Below, piece after piece: positions 5,170-7,611 of a stretch of DNA of 7,611 nt (its first letter is position 1; every line of letters begins with the position of its first letter). The notes beneath the pieces were generated by a model, which saw only the letters and a list, made by a program, of their open reading frames with translations, was not told the origin of the DNA and searched no databases. The stretch lies in NCBI GenBank assembly GCA_945876985.1, contig CAMCQX010000065.1, positions 1-7,611 of the forward strand, given 5' to 3'. The translations under genes and the position numbers were made by a program. This DNA is from Chitinophaga pinensis (GTDB lineage Bacteria; Bacteroidota; Bacteroidia; UKL13-3).

Positions 5170-7611
5170 ATGAAAAGACTTTCAATCATTATTATAATAT
5201 TTCTTTTTTCAAGCTTTGCAAATGCACAAATAAACAAAGAAAAAATTGATGAAACCCTAATTTCAAAAGGAATAGATTTGAAATTAAATGGCTATGTAAT
5301 TACTTCACAATATATTTCAAAAAGCAATGGCGTTTCCCATATTTATATTCGTCAAACTATAAATGGAATTGAAATTTTCAATGCCAATTCAGCTTTGCAT
5401 TTTGATAAAAATGGAAATGTAATTACCTTCAATAACAGTTTTGTAAATAATGCATCTAGTATTTTAATGAACTCAAAAAATGAAATTAATTACACGAAAG
5501 CAGTTTCTGCCGTTGCTACGCAATTAGGCAAAAAAGTTAAATTTACTTTGGCCAAAAGCAATAACTTATCTAATGAATATATTGTAAATGATGTTCATGC
5601 TTCGAGCAAAGAAACTAAAGCTAAAATGTATTATTTATTGAAAGATAATCAGCTTATGAAAGTTTGGAATGTAGAATTTTATAATGATAAAACAGGTGAT
5701 TGGTGGAACAAAAGAGTGGATGTAAATACTGGTAAAATTATAGATGAAAACAATTGGAAAACTGAATGTGACGCCAAAAAAATTATTAAAAAAGTAAAAA
5801 AAAAAGATAATTTTTACTTCACATTCCCCGAAAATGAATCATTGGGAAAAACTGTATCGGGTAGTTATAATGTATACGCAATTCCAAATGAAAGTCCCTC
5901 GTTTGGAAATAGAATAATTGTAAATAATCCCGCAAATGAAAAAGCTTCGCCTTATGGTTGGCACGATGTAAATGGAGTTGCAGGTGCTGAATATACTATT
6001 ACTCGCGGTAATAATGTTTTTGCCAAAGAAGATACATTAGATCAAGATAGTTTCAATGGTTTTGCTCCAAATGGTGGTGTAAATTTAGAGTTTGATTTTC
6101 CACTGAACTCAAATGATTATCCAACCAAATATGTGAGCGCTGCAATTACAAATTTATTTTATTGGAATAATTTAGTTCACGATGTTTTTTATAATTATGG
6201 TTTTGATGAAGATGCTGGAAATTTTCAACAAAAAAATTATTTAAATGGAAGTGGTGATGACGACCATGTATTTGCAGACGCACAAGATGGAAGTGGAACT
6301 AACAATGCTAATTTTAGCACTCCACCAGATGGTTATAATCCAAGAATGCAAATGTTTATTTGGCAAGCTGGCTCGTCAAATAAAGTGTTTAATATTATGA
6401 GTCCTGATTCTTTAAAAGGTCAGTATTTATCTGCTACTGGTTCCTTTGGCCCAATTTTAAATTCAACGGGTGTAAATGGAAATTTGGAAATAGGTTTAGA
6501 CAATACCATTACTCCAAATTTATGTTGCAGCAGCTTGGTAAATAATTTATCAAACAAAATTGCTTTGATTGATAGGGGAGATTGTTTCTTTGTAAATAAA
6601 GTTTACAATGCTCAATTAGTGGGAGCAAAAGCTGCCATTATTATTAATAATGTTCCCGGAGCACCATTTTCAATGGGTTCTGGAGGTAATGGAATTGATA
6701 AATTAATTACCATTCCCTCTGTAATGATTAGTCAAGATTTGGGAACGCAACTTAAAGATGATTTGACGAATAATGTAACAATCAATGTTACTTTAGTTGA
6801 CTCAAGTGGTGGTCCAAAATATTTTGACAGTGATTTTGATAATGGGGTAATTATTCATGAATATACCCATGGACTTTCAAACAGATTAACTGGTGGGCCT
6901 AATAATACAAGTTGTTTGTCAAATGGGGAACAAGGAGGAGAGGGTTGGAGCGATTTTTTCGCTTTAGCACTTACAGCAAAATCTACCGATAATCCTCAAA
7001 TTGGACGAGGAATTGGAACTTATTTAATTGCTGAAGATACCACTGGAGTTGGAATAAGAGATTATCCTTACACTAGAAATATGGCTATCAATCCAACTAC
7101 TTATAATTCAATAAAAACAAATTCTGAAGTTCACTATGTTGGTTTTGTTTGGTGTACTTTTTTATACGATATTTTTTGGGATTTAGTGGATAAATATGGA
7201 TTCAGTAAAGACATTTATAATGGTAAATTGGGTAATAATAAAGCCATACAATTGGTAATGGATGGTTTGAAATTACAACCATGTTCACCTGGTTTTGTAG
7301 ATGCAAGAGATGCAATTTTATTGGCTGATTCTCTCAATAATAAATTTGAAAATAAGGATTTGCTTTGGAAAGCATTTGCAAGAAGGGGACTTGGATATAA
7401 AGCCAGTCAAGGTTCTTCATCAAGTACTTTTGATGGAACTGAATCATTTGAAATACCACCACCAATTAAGAATGAAAGTTTGTATGAAATGACAAATAGT
7501 AATCAATTGAAATTGTACCCTAATCCAAGCATTGGTTTTGTTGAAATTGAAAACGTAAGTCAATTTAAAATTGATAAAATTATTGTGTTTGATTTGATGG
7601 GAAAAGAAATT
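5170..7611 (+). CDS. T9SS-secreted M36 (fungalysin) metalloprotease with PA domain (3' end missing)
   Basis: A secreted zinc endopeptidase made as a proenzyme; 814 residues are visible with no stop before the right edge. The signal peptide is 1-19 (cleavage in FANAQ). The propeptide (about 20-215) includes an FTP-like segment, YIRQTINGIEIFNANSAL (59-76), and ends in a Lys-rich stretch (203-212) that could be a processing region. The catalytic domain (about 235-750) has NLFYWNNLVHDVFYNYGF (328-345), PRMQMFIW (391-398), the zinc motif HEYTH (H563, E564, H567) and the third ligand E591 in GEGWSDFF. It continues with EVHYVGFVW (653-661) and ARRGLG near 740. A protease-associated (PA) domain is inserted at about 425-545, between PRMQMFIW and HEYTH, with IALIDRGDCFF (464-474) as its signature. 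A T9SS sorting domain starts at LKLYPNPS (780-787) and is cut by the window edge. The ATG at 5170 is chosen for the signal peptide. It may be co-transcribed with the preceding cargo gene. Confidence 0.93.
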   Translation, partial: MKRLSIIIIIFLFSSFANAQINKEKIDETLISKGIDLKLNGYVITSQYISKSNGVSHIYIRQTINGIEIFNANSALHFDKNGNVITFNNSFVNNASSILMNSKNEINYTKAVSAVATQLGKKVKFTLAKSNNLSNEYIVNDVHASSKETKAKMYYLLKDNQLMKVWNVEFYNDKTGDWWNKRVDVNTGKIIDENNWKTECDAKKIIKKVKKKDNFYFTFPENESLGKTVSGSYNVYAIPNESPSFGNRIIVNNPANEKASPYGWHDVNGVAGAEYTITRGNNVFAKEDTLDQDSFNGFAPNGGVNLEFDFPLNSNDYPTKYVSAAITNLFYWNNLVHDVFYNYGFDEDAGNFQQKNYLNGSGDDDHVFADAQDGSGTNNANFSTPPDGYNPRMQMFIWQAGSSNKVFNIMSPDSLKGQYLSATGSFGPILNSTGVNGNLEIGLDNTITPNLCCSSLVNNLSNKIALIDRGDCFFVNKVYNAQLVGAKAAIIINNVPGAPFSMGSGGNGIDKLITIPSVMISQDLGTQLKDDLTNNVTINVTLVDSSGGPKYFDSDFDNGVIIHEYTHGLSNRLTGGPNNTSCLSNGEQGGEGWSDFFALALTAKSTDNPQIGRGIGTYLIAEDTTGVGIRDYPYTRNMAINPTTYNSIKTNSEVHYVGFVWCTFLYDIFWDLVDKYGFSKDIYNGKLGNNKAIQLVMDGLKLQPCSPGFVDARDAILLADSLNNKFENKDLLWKAFARRGLGYKASQGSSSSTFDGTESFEIPPPIKNESLYEMTNSNQLKLYPNPSIGFVEIENVSQFKIDKIIVFDLMGKEI

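Noticed and set aside
7301..7492. Open frame of 63 codons on the + strand within the M36 protease gene
   Set aside because: It is out of frame inside a coding region that is clearly conserved as M36 protease (ARRGLG region), with no own start signals.
3369..7611. A rhomboid protease acting as a dedicated processing enzyme for the neighbouring T9SS cargo
   Set aside because: T9SS sorting domains are normally removed by the PorU sortase. The rhomboid gene is on the opposite strand and the cargo shows no membrane-helix C-terminus, so neighbourhood alone does not support it.
1..7611. Search for mobile elements, CRISPR arrays, tRNA/rRNA genes, riboswitches, toxin-antitoxin or defence genes
   Set aside because: Nothing supporting any of these was seen. 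The gaps between genes are all under 160 bp and are accounted for by promoters, repeats and the terminator.

Overview
The window looks like chromosomal DNA from a member of the Bacteroidota. The evidence is strongly AT-rich intergenic DNA, start codons without clear Shine-Dalgarno sequences, TAnnTTTG-type promoter boxes, a short phosphoglycerate dehydrogenase lacking an ACT domain, and two secreted proteins that carry type IX secretion (T9SS) C-terminal sorting domains with the L-Y-P-N-P signature. The genus cannot be told from the sequence. It reads as an ordinary housekeeping-plus-surface-protein region. There are no transposase, integrase, phage, CRISPR, tRNA or rRNA signals, and I found no convincing novel system.

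Left part (1-2671): the 3' part of a free methionine-(R)-sulfoxide reductase gene (GAF fold) runs into the window on the + strand and ends in a strong bidirectional hairpin terminator. Next comes a degenerate REP-like inverted repeat. Facing it on the - strand are serC and serA, transcribed serC then serA, which encode the first two dedicated steps of serine synthesis (3-phosphoglycerate to 3-phosphohydroxypyruvate to phosphoserine). No serB is in view. The 95-bp gap between serC and serA is made largely of two short tandem repeats.

Middle part (2672-4126): a compact divergent promoter region separates serC from a small exported, probable outer-membrane beta-barrel protein. That gene converges on a rhomboid intramembrane serine protease gene (- strand), and their stop codons overlap by 4 bp or less. 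A 158-bp divergent intergenic region with two inverted repeats follows.

Right part (4127-7611): two consecutive + strand genes encode T9SS cargo. The first is a 332-residue exported beta-rich protein of unknown function. The second is a large M36 (fungalysin-type) metalloprotease with a propeptide, an HEYTH zinc motif, an inserted PA domain and the start of a sorting domain cut by the window edge. The two are 44 bp apart and could be co-transcribed. Both are expected to cross the inner membrane by Sec and the outer membrane by T9SS.
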